Assembly: GCA_014762635.1 (NCBI GenBank)
Contig: JABURR010000043.1
Span: forward strand, 1-49,123
Length of the DNA stretch: 49,123 bases
Source of the DNA: Paracoccaceae bacterium
Lineage (GTDB): Bacteria > Pseudomonadota > Alphaproteobacteria > Rhodobacterales > Rhodobacteraceae
Direction: 5' to 3'
In this document: positions 1 through 11,754 of the stretch, piece by piece
Numbering within the stretch: the first letter of the stretch is position 1
How the letters are laid out: each line of letters starts with the position of its first letter
Position numbers and translations under genes: made by a program
Notes under the pieces: model-generated
What the model saw: the letters and a program-made list of their open reading frames with translations, nothing else
Told to the model about the DNA's origin: nothing
Database searches by the model: none

Positions 1-77
1 GCTTCTCTTCATTGTCTGTCTCCTTCGTCGGAGAACAGGCTAACCTCAAATCGGGGACTTTTCAGGGGAGCAGGTCA
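1..77 (-). mobile_element. Terminus of an IS3-type insertion sequence (partial, runs off the window)
   Basis: Read on the minus strand, a TGACCTGCTCCCC-like terminal sequence starts at 77. It is followed after about 50 bases by a strong AAGGAG ribosome site (20-25) and an ATG at 10-12, which begins a protein M-K-R-S before the window ends. This layout (outer inverted repeat, short leader, orfA starting MKxS) is that of IS3 elements of the IS407 type. Only the left end is visible, so family and integrity cannot be confirmed. The 240 bases between it and the next gene (78-317) hold nothing I recognise. Confidence 0.5.
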
Positions 78-317
78 ACGTCCACCCTTGGGGTTTGTTC
101 ATTGACAAAAGTGTTTCGAATGAGATCGCCGACGCTGCTATGGAGCGCTTCGGGGAGAATTATCTTGGCTGCATTCACTAGCGGCCCTGTGCAGACATTG
201 CCGACGCCGTCAAATGCTGCGCCGCAGCTTCCCTAAAGCAGACATTTGGCAATGCAACTCCAACTGGGTGGACAGTTTTGTATCACCGACCACCCATCTC
301 GAGCAGCGCCAAAAGCA

Positions 318-1439
318 TCATCGCTTGATCACACCGCGCTCCTCATAAGCCTTCAGAAGTGTTTCTGCGAACTCTGCAGTATCTTGCGTCATGGCACCTA
401 AGTCTGGCCAAGCAAATGGTTCTGAGAACAAAGAAAGTTCTTGCTCAACTTCAAGCCCGAGCTTCTTTGCGACTGCCAACGCAGAAGTTGGCTCCTTATC
501 TTCAGGCCACAGCATCTCATCAAGCGTGATCCAAACCTCTTTCCCATCCAGGAGACTGATTCCTGCTCGCATTGCGCCTAGCCGTTCGTTGACTGATGTT
601 GCATCCTCGAGCAACGCACACCGGATCAATGTTGCGACGGTTTCCTCGTATAGGTGCAGCGTAAGCTTGGGCTCCACAATGCGTACCTCCGGGCGCTCTC
701 GTTGCGTCGTATCTGGCGTCTGCACGGGTTTCCCAGGAAGCTGATCATCAAACGGTTCAGCGCTGATATTGAGAAGGTGCGTGCCGCAGCTAAGGCAGTG
801 CCAATAGTTTTCAGCCACTTGCGAACCGGTAAGCTGTGCATCACAGCTAAGACAATACCAGATGGAGGCTTTTACACGTCGCAGTGGATAACGCGCTACG
901 CCATCAAGGCCTGCTTTTGTCGACCTTCGAGGCCAATCGACTGCCATCTTTGCGCGAATCCGTGCGCTGCGCTCTTGTGCGACCTCAATAAGTTTTCCCA
1001 GAAAGCTAGGATCTTTGATCGGGCTTGCTTCTGCATAGCGCTCATCAATTTCGACGATGGGTGCTTTGAACGGAGCTTCCGGGATGCGTAATTCCCATCC
1101 TTTCCCAGAGACGACAACGTCTCCAAAGTAGTCTCCAATCCGGTAATGGTGGCTGCAAAGCTCACCTTCTTCGAATGCTGGGTAGTCGATGTACGAGGCG
1201 TCACAGTGTGATGCGTTTACATCCGTCTTGGCACCCGCTTGGCGCACAAATTCCTCGGCCTGTGCGACGTCGTCCTCACTTGGCTGCCAACCCTCCTTTA
1301 CTGCATCGGTTAGTGCTTTCCAGTGAGCGCACCCCAACTCCATGGCCAGGGCGTTCAAAGCTTCAGTGTGCGCCATTGTCGTCGCTCGCGCATACCGCTT
1401 ACCAAGTGTTTTTAACTTTTTGATCTGGTGGTCAGTCAT
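318..1439 (-). CDS. Uncharacterised 373-residue zinc-ribbon protein
   Basis: I do not recognise a characterised family. The N-terminus (about residues 5-45) carries a helical segment with HTEALNALAMELGCAHWKAL, resembling the short module seen at the start of many plasmid- and island-encoded proteins of unknown function. A treble-clef or zinc-ribbon-like CxxC...CxxC pair (CLSCDAQL, then CLSCGTHL) lies near residues 195-222. The C-terminal third looks helical and acidic. The start has a GGAG ribosome site a few bases upstream. It stands alone between an IS end and a long non-coding stretch, which fits accessory cargo. Function unknown. Confidence 0.7.
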   Translation of the reverse strand: MTDHQIKKLKTLGKRYARATTMAHTEALNALAMELGCAHWKALTDAVKEGWQPSEDDVAQAEEFVRQAGAKTDVNASHCDASYIDYPAFEEGELCSHHYRIGDYFGDVVVSGKGWELRIPEAPFKAPIVEIDERYAEASPIKDPSFLGKLIEVAQERSARIRAKMAVDWPRRSTKAGLDGVARYPLRRVKASIWYCLSCDAQLTGSQVAENYWHCLSCGTHLLNISAEPFDDQLPGKPVQTPDTTQRERPEVRIVEPKLTLHLYEETVATLIRCALLEDATSVNERLGAMRAGISLLDGKEVWITLDEMLWPEDKEPTSALAVAKKLGLEVEQELSLFSEPFAWPDLGAMTQDTAEFAETLLKAYEERGVIKR

Positions 1440-2189
1440 GTGTCATCTCCAAAGGATATGACTAGGTGCCCGCTGCTAATCGTCCGGCGCATAATGCGCA
1501 GAGTGTCGTTTCAAAGCTGAATACGCTGCTTTGCTTTGCATGGCGGGCACACCGGCCTGCGCGAAGGCCATACTCTACCTATGACCTCCATACGATTTGG
1601 TCAAGCGGCCCCAGACATGCCATTCGCTTGATCGCCTAGCGCTGCGGTGCAGCTTCACCAGACCGGTCATTCGTCCATCGCGCAGCATTTTCGAGCGCGA
1701 AGGTTCGCTGTGCGTACAGAGCCGCCGGTCGGCTTGAGTCGGTCAATTGCTGCTGTCGGCCCATTCCAGTCATTCACCTGCAAGCCCGACGCTGCGCCAA
1801 AGCTCCACCAAAGCAGCCGTTCGTGCATCATACAGAATTTTCATCCCGGCAATGACAGAGTTGCGGGACTTTGCCGCCGTTAGCCGCAGCGCGGCACTTG
1901 AGGCTCGTTCGAATGATCGCTCAAAGGACTTAACGGACAAGCATCGAGGACCACATCAGGATGGGCAAGGAATTGGCGGGAAAGATCAGGAAAGCCCTCG
2001 AAGGGATCTAGCTCCAAGGGCCGTGTTGTTCCCAGTGGGCATTGATCGGTCGGGGTGCGCGGACATGGCTTTGGTCAGGCGCGGGCCCAACCATTGAAAG
2101 CCTCTTGGAGCGGTTCCGGGCTCGGGGCGAATATAGGTTTCAAAAGATCCTGTTGACGACCAATTGGGCTGGTGCCATTTTCCGAGCAC
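1440..2189. other. Non-coding stretch upstream of the thiamine operon, with degenerate repeat-like segments
   Basis: No convincing gene is seen in these 750 bases; the short ORFs lack ribosome sites and recognisable content. Two segments (about 1660-1735 and 1812-1890) share a loose pattern: a CATTCGTCCATCGCGCAG or GTTCGTGCATC-type start, then AATGAC or GAAGGTTCGC, then a GCCGC-rich end. Similar text recurs at about 30,840-30,905 and 33,790-33,850. They look like diverged members of a short interspersed repeat, but the similarity is too weak by eye to be firm. The operon promoter should lie near 2050-2190; I could not fix it. Confidence 0.35.
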
Positions 2190-5152
<2,963 letters not shown>

Positions 5153-5163
<11 letters not shown>

Positions 5164-5350
5164 ACTGAACGGTGTGCGGGTAAACACCGCCGCGCGGACT
5201 CTAGCTGCCTTGCTTGATGAGCAGCGGTTCGAGGCAAAAACGGTGGCCACCGCCATAAACGGCGATTTCGTTCCGCTGTCGCTGCGCGAGGCGTCACGGC
5301 TGACCGAAGGCGACAAGATCGAGGTGCTTGCCCCGATGCAGGGAGGCTGA
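5153..5350 (+). CDS. thiS: Sulfur carrier protein ThiS
   Basis: This is a 65-residue ubiquitin-fold sulfur carrier ending in the required Gly-Gly (APMQGG). ThiF adenylates that terminus so that it can be thiocarboxylated and donate sulfur to ThiG. The length and the LxEGDKIEV...GG ending match ThiS. The ATG at 5153 overlaps the 3' end of thiO by 11 bases and follows an AGGAG sequence at about 5141-5145. It lies between thiO and thiG in the usual order. Confidence 0.95.
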
Positions 5351-5351
5351 A

Positions 5352-6110
5352 ATGTTCTATGGCATCGACCTGTCCTCTCGTCTGATGCTTGGGACTGCGC
5401 AGTATCCTTCTCCCGAGATCCTGAAACAGGCGATCGCGGCGTCCGGCGCCGAGGTTATTACCGTGTCGTTGCGCCGAGAAGGCGCCGAGGGTGTGGCGTT
5501 TCGGGAAATCCTCGGCGCTTGCGGGTGCCGCATCCTGCCCAATACGGCCGGATGCAATTCTGCTCGCGAAGCGGTAACGACCGCACAGATGGCCCGAGAG
5601 CTATTCGGTACGAACTGGATCAAGCTCGAGGTCATCGGCCATGCGGACACGTTGCAGCCGGATCCGTTCGCGCTTGTCGAAGCGGCTCAAATCTTATGCA
5701 GCGAAGGGTTTGAGGTCTTTCCCTACACCACCGAGGATCTGATCGTTGGAGAGAAGCTGATCGAAGCCGGATGTGGCGCTCTGATGCCGTGGGGGGCACC
5801 GATCGGGTCGGCTCAGGGGTTGCGAAATCCGGATGCCTTGCGCTCAATGCGCGCTCATTTTCCGGACATCCCGCTTGTGGTGGACGCTGGCATCGGCGCG
5901 CCGTCTCAGGCCGCTCAGGCTATGGAAATGGGATTTGATGCCGTGCTTCTAAACACTGCGGTAGCAAAGGCGCTGGACCCCGTGGGTATGGCGCGGGCGT
6001 TCGGCCTTGCCGTGGAGGCCGGTTTTTCCGGGCATCGATCGGGCCTCATGCACAAGCGCGACATGGCGGTCGCATCGACGCCCGTTTTCGGGATGGCAGA
6101 GTTGGCATGA
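5352..6110 (+). CDS. thiG: Thiazole synthase ThiG
   Basis: ThiG condenses deoxyxylulose 5-phosphate, dehydroglycine from ThiO and sulfur from ThiS-COSH into thiazole phosphate. The 252-residue product shows the family landmarks: [12 protein letters not shown], the Schiff-base lysine in NWIKLEVIG (Lys91), MPWGAPIGS and [11 protein letters not shown]. The ATG at 5352 sits one base after the thiS stop, with GGGAGG just upstream. It overlaps thiE by 4 bases. Confidence 0.96.
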   Translation: MFYGIDLSSRLMLGTAQYPSPEILKQAIAASGAEVITVSLRREGAEGVAFREILGACGCRILPNTAGCNSAREAVTTAQMARELFGTNWIKLEVIGHADTLQPDPFALVEAAQILCSEGFEVFPYTTEDLIVGEKLIEAGCGALMPWGAPIGSAQGLRNPDALRSMRAHFPDIPLVVDAGIGAPSQAAQAMEMGFDAVLLNTAVAKALDPVGMARAFGLAVEAGFSGHRSGLMHKRDMAVASTPVFGMAELA

Positions 6111-6727
6111 AAAACCGGTTAGACCCATTCTACCTGATCGTCGGCAATGTCGAACTTCTGGAACGCCTGCTGCCACTCGGCGTTCGCCTGGTGCAACTCA
6201 GAGTGAAGGACAAGTCGGAAGTCGAACTCAACCGCCAGATTGCCCGTGCCCGAGACCTTTGTGTAGCGCAGGGCGCGCAACTCGTGGTCAACGACCACTG
6301 GAGGATCGCGCTCGATCTCGGGGGCGACTTCGTTCACCTTGGGCAGGAAGATCTGGATTCGGCGGATATTCCTGCCATTCGGCGCGCGGGGATGCGTCTC
6401 GGAATTTCGACCCATGACGAGCAGGAGTTGGAGCGGGCATTGCGTTGCGAACCAGCCTATGTCGCACTCGGTCCGATTTATCCGACGCTACTTAAGAAGA
6501 TGAAATGGGGGCCGCAGGGGCTCGACCGTGTGCGCGAGTGGAAGCGCCATGCGGGCAAGACACCCCTGGTGGGGATCGGTGGGTTGACGCCGGAACGGCT
6601 TCCGGGCCTTTTCGCCGCCGGAGCGGACAGCGCCGCCGTGGTCACCGACATCCAGGCGGCGCCCGACCCTGAGTCGCGCTGCCGCGCATGGATCGCCGCG
6701 ACCGAAGATAAAAGGGCGAGCCTATGA
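6107..6727 (+). CDS. thiE: Thiamine phosphate synthase ThiE
   Basis: ThiE joins HMP-PP and thiazole phosphate to give thiamine phosphate. The 206-residue barrel has QLRVKDKS for pyrophosphate binding, [48 protein letters not shown] and VGIGGL, so it appears fully competent. This contrasts with the second ThiE-like protein at 20,845-21,465, which lacks the first motif. The start overlaps the thiG stop (ATGA), as do most junctions in this operon. Confidence 0.95.
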   Translation: MKNRLDPFYLIVGNVELLERLLPLGVRLVQLRVKDKSEVELNRQIARARDLCVAQGAQLVVNDHWRIALDLGGDFVHLGQEDLDSADIPAIRRAGMRLGISTHDEQELERALRCEPAYVALGPIYPTLLKKMKWGPQGLDRVREWKRHAGKTPLVGIGGLTPERLPGLFAAGADSAAVVTDIQAAPDPESRCRAWIAATEDKRASL

Positions 6728-7689
6728 GCCGCTATGACAGACAGGTCTGCCTGCCTGAAATCGGGCCGGATGGACAAGCCCGGCTAGGGCAATCGACAGC
6801 GCTGGTGGTCGGTGCAGGCGGGTTGGGAACCACGATCCTTCCCCTGCTTGCGGGCGCAGGCGTCGGGCGGATACGCGTCTTTGATCCGGATGTCGTGGAA
6901 CAGGGAAATCTGCACAGGCAGACCCTTTTCAGAATGTCCGATATCGGGCGATCCAAGGCCCACGTGGCCCGCGACGCTCTGAAGGGACTGAACCCCGAAT
7001 GCCGGATCGAGGCGGTGGCCGAGCGGATGGATCCCGTGCTGGGGCGACGCGAAGTTCCGCATGCGGATATCGTTGTCGATGCCGCCGATGCCTTCGCGGT
7101 GACCTATGCGCTCTCGGACATTTGCCGTGATGCGGGGGTTCCTTTCATCAGTGCCTCGGTCCTGGCACGAAATGGCTATGTCGGAGGGTTCTGCGCAGGT
7201 GCGCCCAGCTATCGCAGTGTCTTTCCCGATCTTCCCGCCGCCTTGGCGACATGTGGAACGGTCGGCGTCATGGGGCCTGTCGTCGCTGTTCTGGGCGCGC
7301 TGCAGGCACAGATGGCTTTGTCCGCGCTGATGGGGCATGCCCCCAGCCCCCTCGGGCAGATGATCACTGTTGACCTGGAAAGCTGGCGGATGGGGTCTTT
7401 CAGGTTCGACGGGGCGGGAGAGCCGCCGCACGCCGACACTCTCGTCCTGGGTCCACAAGACCTGATGCCAAGCGATCTGGTTATCGAGTTGCGGGATGAA
7501 GTCGAAGCCCCGTCTCTGATCGTGGCACATGCACGAAGGATGGATCGAAGGGCCTTGGAGGCATTTGTGCCCGACCGGTGTCGACGCGTCGTGTTCATCT
7601 GTTCCACCGGTCTGCGGGCATGGCGCGCCGCCCGGACGCTGTCTGAGCGGCACGGGACTGTCACGGCGATCCTGACGGATCCGCGATGA
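6724..7689 (+). CDS. thiF: ThiF-type adenylyltransferase with C-terminal rhodanese-like tail
   Basis: ThiF activates the ThiS C-terminus with ATP. The E1-like domain has the nucleotide site VVGAGGLGT (29-36), the FDPDVVEQGNLHRQ segment and a probable catalytic Cys177 in ALATCGTVG. The usual zinc-binding CxxC pairs are absent: the first is SYRSVFP (about 162-168), and none appears near 220-230. The last 70 residues (VIELRDEV...VFICSTGLRAWRAA) resemble a rhodanese domain with a candidate persulfide cysteine, so sulfur delivery and activation may be fused. 321 residues. The start overlaps thiE. Confidence 0.88.
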   Translation: MSRYDRQVCLPEIGPDGQARLGQSTALVVGAGGLGTTILPLLAGAGVGRIRVFDPDVVEQGNLHRQTLFRMSDIGRSKAHVARDALKGLNPECRIEAVAERMDPVLGRREVPHADIVVDAADAFAVTYALSDICRDAGVPFISASVLARNGYVGGFCAGAPSYRSVFPDLPAALATCGTVGVMGPVVAVLGALQAQMALSALMGHAPSPLGQMITVDLESWRMGSFRFDGAGEPPHADTLVLGPQDLMPSDLVIELRDEVEAPSLIVAHARRMDRRALEAFVPDRCRRVVFICSTGLRAWRAARTLSERHGTVTAILTDPR

Positions 7690-8468
7690 AACCGCTCGTT
7701 CTACTGGTCGGTGGATTGGATTCCGGTGGTGGCGCGGGGGTGCTACGGGATGTGGAAACCGCCAAAGCCCTGAAAGTGTCGTCCCGCGTCGCTGTCACCG
7801 CAATCACCCCACAGAATGATCGCAAGGTTGGGGCGATTCACCATGTTCCGCCTGCCGTGGTGGCCTCACAGATAGCGACTGCCACAGAAGATCCCATTCA
7901 CGCGGTCAAGCTCGGGATGCTGGGATGTCGTGACACCGTTGAAGCCGTGGCCGGGGCCTTGCCCGATGCACCACTCATTGTTGATCCGGTGATCGAAAGC
8001 TCCTCCGGACACAGTTTGCTTGATGAGGGCGGGTTGGCCGCGCTCCTCGAAAAACTGCTCCCGAAAACTGTGCTACTGACCCCCAATCTTCCTGAATTGA
8101 AGCAAATTGGAGCATCCATCGGCTTGGCGAATGACGCGACCCAGGAACAGGTGGTCGGAGCGTTGCTAGATAGAGGCTGTGAGGCAGTTCTGGTCAAGGG
8201 CGGCCACTGTTCAGATCAAGATCGATCGGTGGATACCTTGTGTCGCCCAAACCGGAAGTCGGTCCAGTTTTCTTCGCGTCGATATCCCGTACAGCTTCGC
8301 GGAAGCGGTTGCCGACTGGCCAGCGCGATTGCGGCTCACTTGGGAACAGGGGCCGATCTTGAGCCAGCCATTCGGCAGGCCAAGGCTTTCATGGTGGAAA
8401 GCTTTGCGCGAGAATCTGAGCAAAGCAGAAACGCAATTCGAGAGAGAAGCGGAGATCTCATACTGTGA
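7686..8468 (+). CDS. thiD: Hydroxymethylpyrimidine (phosphate) kinase ThiD
   Basis: ThiD phosphorylates HMP and HMP-P to HMP-PP, the substrate of ThiE. The 260-residue ribokinase-fold product shows GGLDSGGGAGVLRD, AVTAITPQN, VKLGMLG, VDPVIES, LLTPNLPE and VLVKGGH. The active-site segment appears as LRGSGCRLASAIAA, in place of the common GTGCT. It overlaps thiF by 4 bases and folP by 4 bases. It completes a thiamine set able to make TMP; thiL, for the final phosphorylation, is not here. Confidence 0.93.
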   Translation: MKPLVLLVGGLDSGGGAGVLRDVETAKALKVSSRVAVTAITPQNDRKVGAIHHVPPAVVASQIATATEDPIHAVKLGMLGCRDTVEAVAGALPDAPLIVDPVIESSSGHSLLDEGGLAALLEKLLPKTVLLTPNLPELKQIGASIGLANDATQEQVVGALLDRGCEAVLVKGGHCSDQDRSVDTLCRPNRKSVQFSSRRYPVQLRGSGCRLASAIAAHLGTGADLEPAIRQAKAFMVESFARESEQSRNAIRERSGDLIL

Positions 8469-9295
8469 CTGACATTCGCCTCGCCAAGCGCGACAAGTTC
8501 CTGAAGGCCGTTGACGCAAGTCCGGTGCTGATGGGAATTCTCAACGTGACCCCCGACTCGTTTTCTGACGGTGGAAGCTACAAGACGGATGAAGAGATTG
8601 TGGCTCGAGCCATTCAGATGAGCCAAGAGGGTGCAGCAATCGTGGATGTCGGCGCAGAGTCCACGCGCCCCGGCGCAACGCCGGTGTCGCAGGAAGACGA
8701 GCTGCGCCGCTTGGCGCCAGTTCTTGGCTCGATCTGTGAGGATGTTCCGGTTGCCGTATCTATCGATACATACAAGTCGACAGTGGCCAGGGTCGCTGCC
8801 GAGCAAGGTGCAGCGGTGATCAACGATATTTGGGGATTGCAGCGCGATCCCGAGATGGCTTCCGTGGTCGCCGGGACAGGTTCTGCCGTCATCGCCATGC
8901 ACAACCGAGAGACCATCGACCCGGAGCTTGATATTATCGAGGATATCCTTCGCTTCTTTGAACTTTCCCTGCAGATCGCTCGGAAAGCGGGAATCCCGGA
9001 TCATCACGTCATCCTGGACCCGGGCATGGGTTTCGGGAAGACGTTCGAGCAGAATTACGCAATTCTGGCGAAGCTTGGAAGGCTCGCGGAATTTGGTCGG
9101 CCAATACTGCTGGGCCTTTCGCGAAAACGCATGATAGGTCGCGCGCTCACCAATGAAACGGACAGCCGCCTCATCGGGACCATCAGTGCAAATGCCCTCG
9201 GGCTTGCGAACGGCGCCCGGATATTGCGGGTCCATGACGTATCTGAACACGCGGATGCCCTGCGAATTTTTTGCGCCATGGAGAATGCACAATGA
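8465..9295 (+). CDS. folP: Dihydropteroate synthase FolP
   Basis: FolP joins p-aminobenzoate to the pterin pyrophosphate made by FolK; it is the sulfonamide target. The 276-residue product has the signature MGILNVTPDSFSDGG, GAESTRPGA, SIDTYKS, INDIWG, LDPGMGFGKT and the anion-binding LGLSRKRMIG, so it looks active. It starts with GTG at 8465 overlapping the thiD stop, which places folate synthesis in the same transcript as thiamine synthesis. Whether it is the only folP or a second copy cannot be told here. Confidence 0.95.
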   Translation: MTDIRLAKRDKFLKAVDASPVLMGILNVTPDSFSDGGSYKTDEEIVARAIQMSQEGAAIVDVGAESTRPGATPVSQEDELRRLAPVLGSICEDVPVAVSIDTYKSTVARVAAEQGAAVINDIWGLQRDPEMASVVAGTGSAVIAMHNRETIDPELDIIEDILRFFELSLQIARKAGIPDHHVILDPGMGFGKTFEQNYAILAKLGRLAEFGRPILLGLSRKRMIGRALTNETDSRLIGTISANALGLANGARILRVHDVSEHADALRIFCAMENAQ

Positions 9296-10131
9296 CCGAC
9301 CGAATTTGTGTGAAGAACCTGTGCCTCCACGGATACCACGGGGTCATGCCGGAAGAGACGCGGCTCGGTCAAAAGTTCTACGTTGACCTGGATTGCGTCG
9401 TCGATTTGGAGCCCTGCACAGAGATAGACGATTACAGTAGAACGATTTGCTATGCGAGCCTTTGCGATCTGGCGGAGGAGGTTTCCCGAAATGGTCCGTA
9501 CCAACTGATCGAAACCTTGGGAGACCGCATCGCGCGTGCTGTTCTCGAACGCTTCCCGCCGGTGAGGGAAGTCCAGGTTCACGTGCGCAAACCTTCGGCG
9601 CCAATCGCTGCCAATCTCGACCATGTCGGTGTATCGATTGTTCGCAAGAGGCTCTACCGTGTCGGTTTTTCGCTGGGTAGTAACATGGGCGAAAAAGCTG
9701 CAAACCTTCGTCGCGCTCTCGCCTACCTCGACACGCTGGAAGGCCTGGACATCGAGCGTGTCTCGCAATTTTACAAGACCGCTCCGTGGGGCAAGGAGGA
9801 TCAGGATTGGTTTCTTAATGCTTGCGCAACAGGCTGGACAACGCTGCAGCCCCAAAGCATCCTGAAATCGATCAAGCGGATCGAGCTTGAGATCGGAAGG
9901 GTGCCCGGTGAGCGATGGGGGCCCCGTCTCATCGACATTGATCTGCTGTTCGTGGACGATCTACAGATAGAAACCGCACGACTGACGCTGCCGCATGCCG
10001 AGTTGTTCAATCGAGCGTTCGTGCTCATTCCACTGGCTGAGATCGCTGGAGATGTGACCTTGTCCGGGAGAAATATCTCCGAAGCCGCGAAATCATTGGG
10101 CCGAGAAGGGGGCGATGCAATCCCGCAATAG
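9292..10131 (+). CDS. folBK: Bifunctional dihydroneopterin aldolase / HPPK (FolB-FolK fusion)
   Basis: One 279-residue protein holds two folate enzymes. Residues 1-118 are FolB-like: HGYHGVMPEETRLGQKFYVD with Glu21-22, ETLGDRIA, and the catalytic lysine in VRKPSAPI. Residues 119-279 are FolK-like: VGFSLGSNMGEKAANLRRAL, the magnesium-binding Asp pair in GPRLIDIDLL, and LPHAELFNRAFVLIPLAEI. Together they convert dihydroneopterin to the pyrophosphorylated pterin used by FolP, encoded just upstream (4-base overlap). I chose the ATG at 9292 over the ATG at 9271 because it is coupled to folP. No folE is present. Confidence 0.93.
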   Translation: MTDRICVKNLCLHGYHGVMPEETRLGQKFYVDLDCVVDLEPCTEIDDYSRTICYASLCDLAEEVSRNGPYQLIETLGDRIARAVLERFPPVREVQVHVRKPSAPIAANLDHVGVSIVRKRLYRVGFSLGSNMGEKAANLRRALAYLDTLEGLDIERVSQFYKTAPWGKEDQDWFLNACATGWTTLQPQSILKSIKRIELEIGRVPGERWGPRLIDIDLLFVDDLQIETARLTLPHAELFNRAFVLIPLAEIAGDVTLSGRNISEAAKSLGREGGDAIPQ

Positions 10132-10150
10132 TTGGTGAAGCCAAGGCTAT

Positions 10151-10471
10151 GTGACTGAGGTGATCGTAACAGACCGGCTTCTGTCCTACGGTGCGGCGCT
10201 ACGCGAGTTCGGCCTGACCGACCGACATGTCATGGGGGGGCGTTCGAATAACCGGGCGGAGGTCTCGCACCAACCCACCCGACGACGTGAGCGGCGGTAA
10301 ATCCGCTTCAAGTCTTCGTAATCCGCGCAGTGGTTTCTATCGGTCCACGCGGCTGAAGCCAACCACTTCAACTTCCAACGCCACCTGCTATCAGGCCGCA
10401 CACTGAAGACACTCCGCGCCAAAGCCACGGCCGATTGGCGCCAGATCTTGGGTGATGTCGCTTTCGCGGAT
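10151..10471 (+). pseudogene. Decayed C-terminal part of an IS6-family transposase
   Basis: Translating from 10151 gives EVIVTDRLLSYGAALREFG, then GGRSNNRAEVSHQPTRRRERR, a stop, IRFKSS, a second stop, SAQWFLSVHAAEANHF, and NFQRHLLSGRTLKTLRAKA. This is the C-terminal half of an IS6/IS26-group DDE transposase, including the catalytic Asp (VTDRL) and Glu (NNRAEVSH). Two in-frame TAA codons and loss of the N-terminal half make it non-functional. I could not find its terminal inverted repeats. It lies about 20 bases after folBK, so an old insertion trimmed the operon's downstream flank. Confidence 0.85.
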
Positions 10472-10673
10472 AGCTTTTGTCGGCAAAGGCGTGTTAGCGT
10501 GACAAAGCCCACGCGCCTCATGGCGGTCTCATACCTGATCGAAGGCGGGCAGGTCGCGATACCGGAATGGGCTCGGAGCCGACCTCGGAGGCAGCGCAGC
10601 AATCCCGTGGTATGGTGGCTTGTCAACGTCTGGTTGGCGCTGTGGCAGGGCGTGGTGGATCGGAGGAGCCATC

Positions 10674-11306
10674 ATGCAAACACCAAACCTATCTGCCATT
10701 CGCGCGTGCCGCCCTGCTTGGAACAAGGGCCGCGTCGTTGGTCAGAAGCGCCCACTTATGCCAAAACATGTCTGGGCGATCCGAGTGCGCCTGGAGATTG
10801 CCGAGAACCATCGCGATTTGGCGCTGTTCAATCTTGCAATCGACAGCAAGTTACGCGGATGCGATCTGGTCAATTTGAAGGTCGCGGATGTCTACGCGGC
10901 CGGTCAGATCAAGGAGCGCGCTTCAATCATTCAGAGCAAGACTCAGAAACCCGTCAAGTTCGAGATCACCGCGGGCACGCGCAAATCGCTGCTGCGCTGG
11001 ATGGAAGAACCGCTGATGATCGGGTCCGAATATCTCTGGCTCGGACGTTTCCACGAGCGTCTTCATATTTCCACGCGCCAATACGCGCGTCTGGTACGGG
11101 ATTGGGTGAAATCGGTCGGTCTGGAGCCGAGCGCGTACGGAACGCATTCGATGCGCCGGACCAAAGTTGCGCAAATCTACCGAAAGACCGGAAACCTGCG
11201 CGCGGTACAGCTCCTGCTCGGTCACACCAAGATGGACAGAACCGTCCGATATCTCGGCGTCGAATTGGAAGATGCCCTGGCAATCGCCGAGGCGGTTGAA
11301 ATCTGA
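10674..11306 (+). CDS. Small tyrosine recombinase / integrase
   Basis: This 210-residue site-specific recombinase consists of the catalytic domain with only a short N-terminus, similar in size to FimB/FimE-like enzymes. Candidate active-site residues are Arg61 (SKLRGCDLVNL), a Lys in SKTQK, His158 and Arg161 (HSMRRTK), His184 (LLGHTKMDRT) and nucleophile Tyr193 (VRYLG). The ATG at 10674 follows a strong GGAGGA site (10662-10667). It lies about 450 bp from the 3' end of tRNA-Ser(CGA), the usual position for an island integrase whose attachment site is in the tRNA, with the island extending towards lower coordinates. Confidence 0.9.
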   Translation: MQTPNLSAIRACRPAWNKGRVVGQKRPLMPKHVWAIRVRLEIAENHRDLALFNLAIDSKLRGCDLVNLKVADVYAAGQIKERASIIQSKTQKPVKFEITAGTRKSLLRWMEEPLMIGSEYLWLGRFHERLHISTRQYARLVRDWVKSVGLEPSAYGTHSMRRTKVAQIYRKTGNLRAVQLLLGHTKMDRTVRYLGVELEDALAIAEAVEI

Positions 11307-11311
11307 GACCC

Positions 11312-11338
11312 ATGGGCCGCTCGCTGCCAGCGGCCCAT
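11312..11338 (+). terminator. Strong hairpin after the integrase gene
   Basis: ATGGGCCGCT (11312-11321) pairs perfectly with AGCGGCCCAT (11329-11338) around a 7-base loop, starting 5 bases after the integrase stop. There is no T-run, so it is either a weak terminator or a recombinase-related palindrome. The rest of 11339-11700 shows no gene. Confidence 0.45.
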
Positions 11339-11704
11339 ACCGCAAAGTCCACCCAATGACCGCTTTCACAAATTTCGTATAACGACTTCGCGACTGCAGA
11401 GAATGTCCGCATTCCGCCCGACTTTGCGTATCAAGCAAGACATACCGCATCGCAATCATGCATTGGTGACCTCGCGGCCGACCTCGGCGAAGGTTGGATT
11501 TCTGTTCCATCTCGCGAACGCCACCCGCGTCGAAGTGTTTAGGTGACGTCGCCGCAAATCCCTTGTTTTCCAGCGGCTTGCAAGCAGTTCACCAAACTGG
11601 CGCAGTCATGAGGCCCGGAGAATATCGGCCCTGAGAGACCGCTTCCGTGCCTCCAAGCGCAGGGGGCGGTGCTCAGCCGCTCCCGCATAACCCTCGAATA
11701 TAAC

Positions 11705-11728
11705 GGAAAAATCCGGCCGCAGCCGGAT
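11705..11728 (-). terminator. Rho-independent terminator of tRNA-Ser
   Basis: On the minus strand, the stem ATCCGGC/GCCGGAT (11711-11728) is followed by a run of five T (A-run at 11706-11710 on the plus strand), about 30 bases beyond the tRNA 3' end. Confidence 0.8.
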
Positions 11729-11754
11729 CGAGAGAACGATTTCGTGAGGTCAGG

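Noticed and set aside
12-236. 74-codon frame at the left window edge
   Set aside because: It runs through the IS3-type terminal repeat on the opposite strand and has no ribosome site or recognisable content.
10448-11299. 283-codon frame overlapping the integrase
   Set aside because: It is a frame shadow of the tyrosine recombinase at 10,674-11,306, which has the full catalytic set.
10674-11306. The tyrosine recombinase as the mobility enzyme of the 28.9-39.8 kb element
   Set aside because: It lies 17 kb away next to its own likely target tRNA; the distant element has its own Cas1 and terminal repeats.
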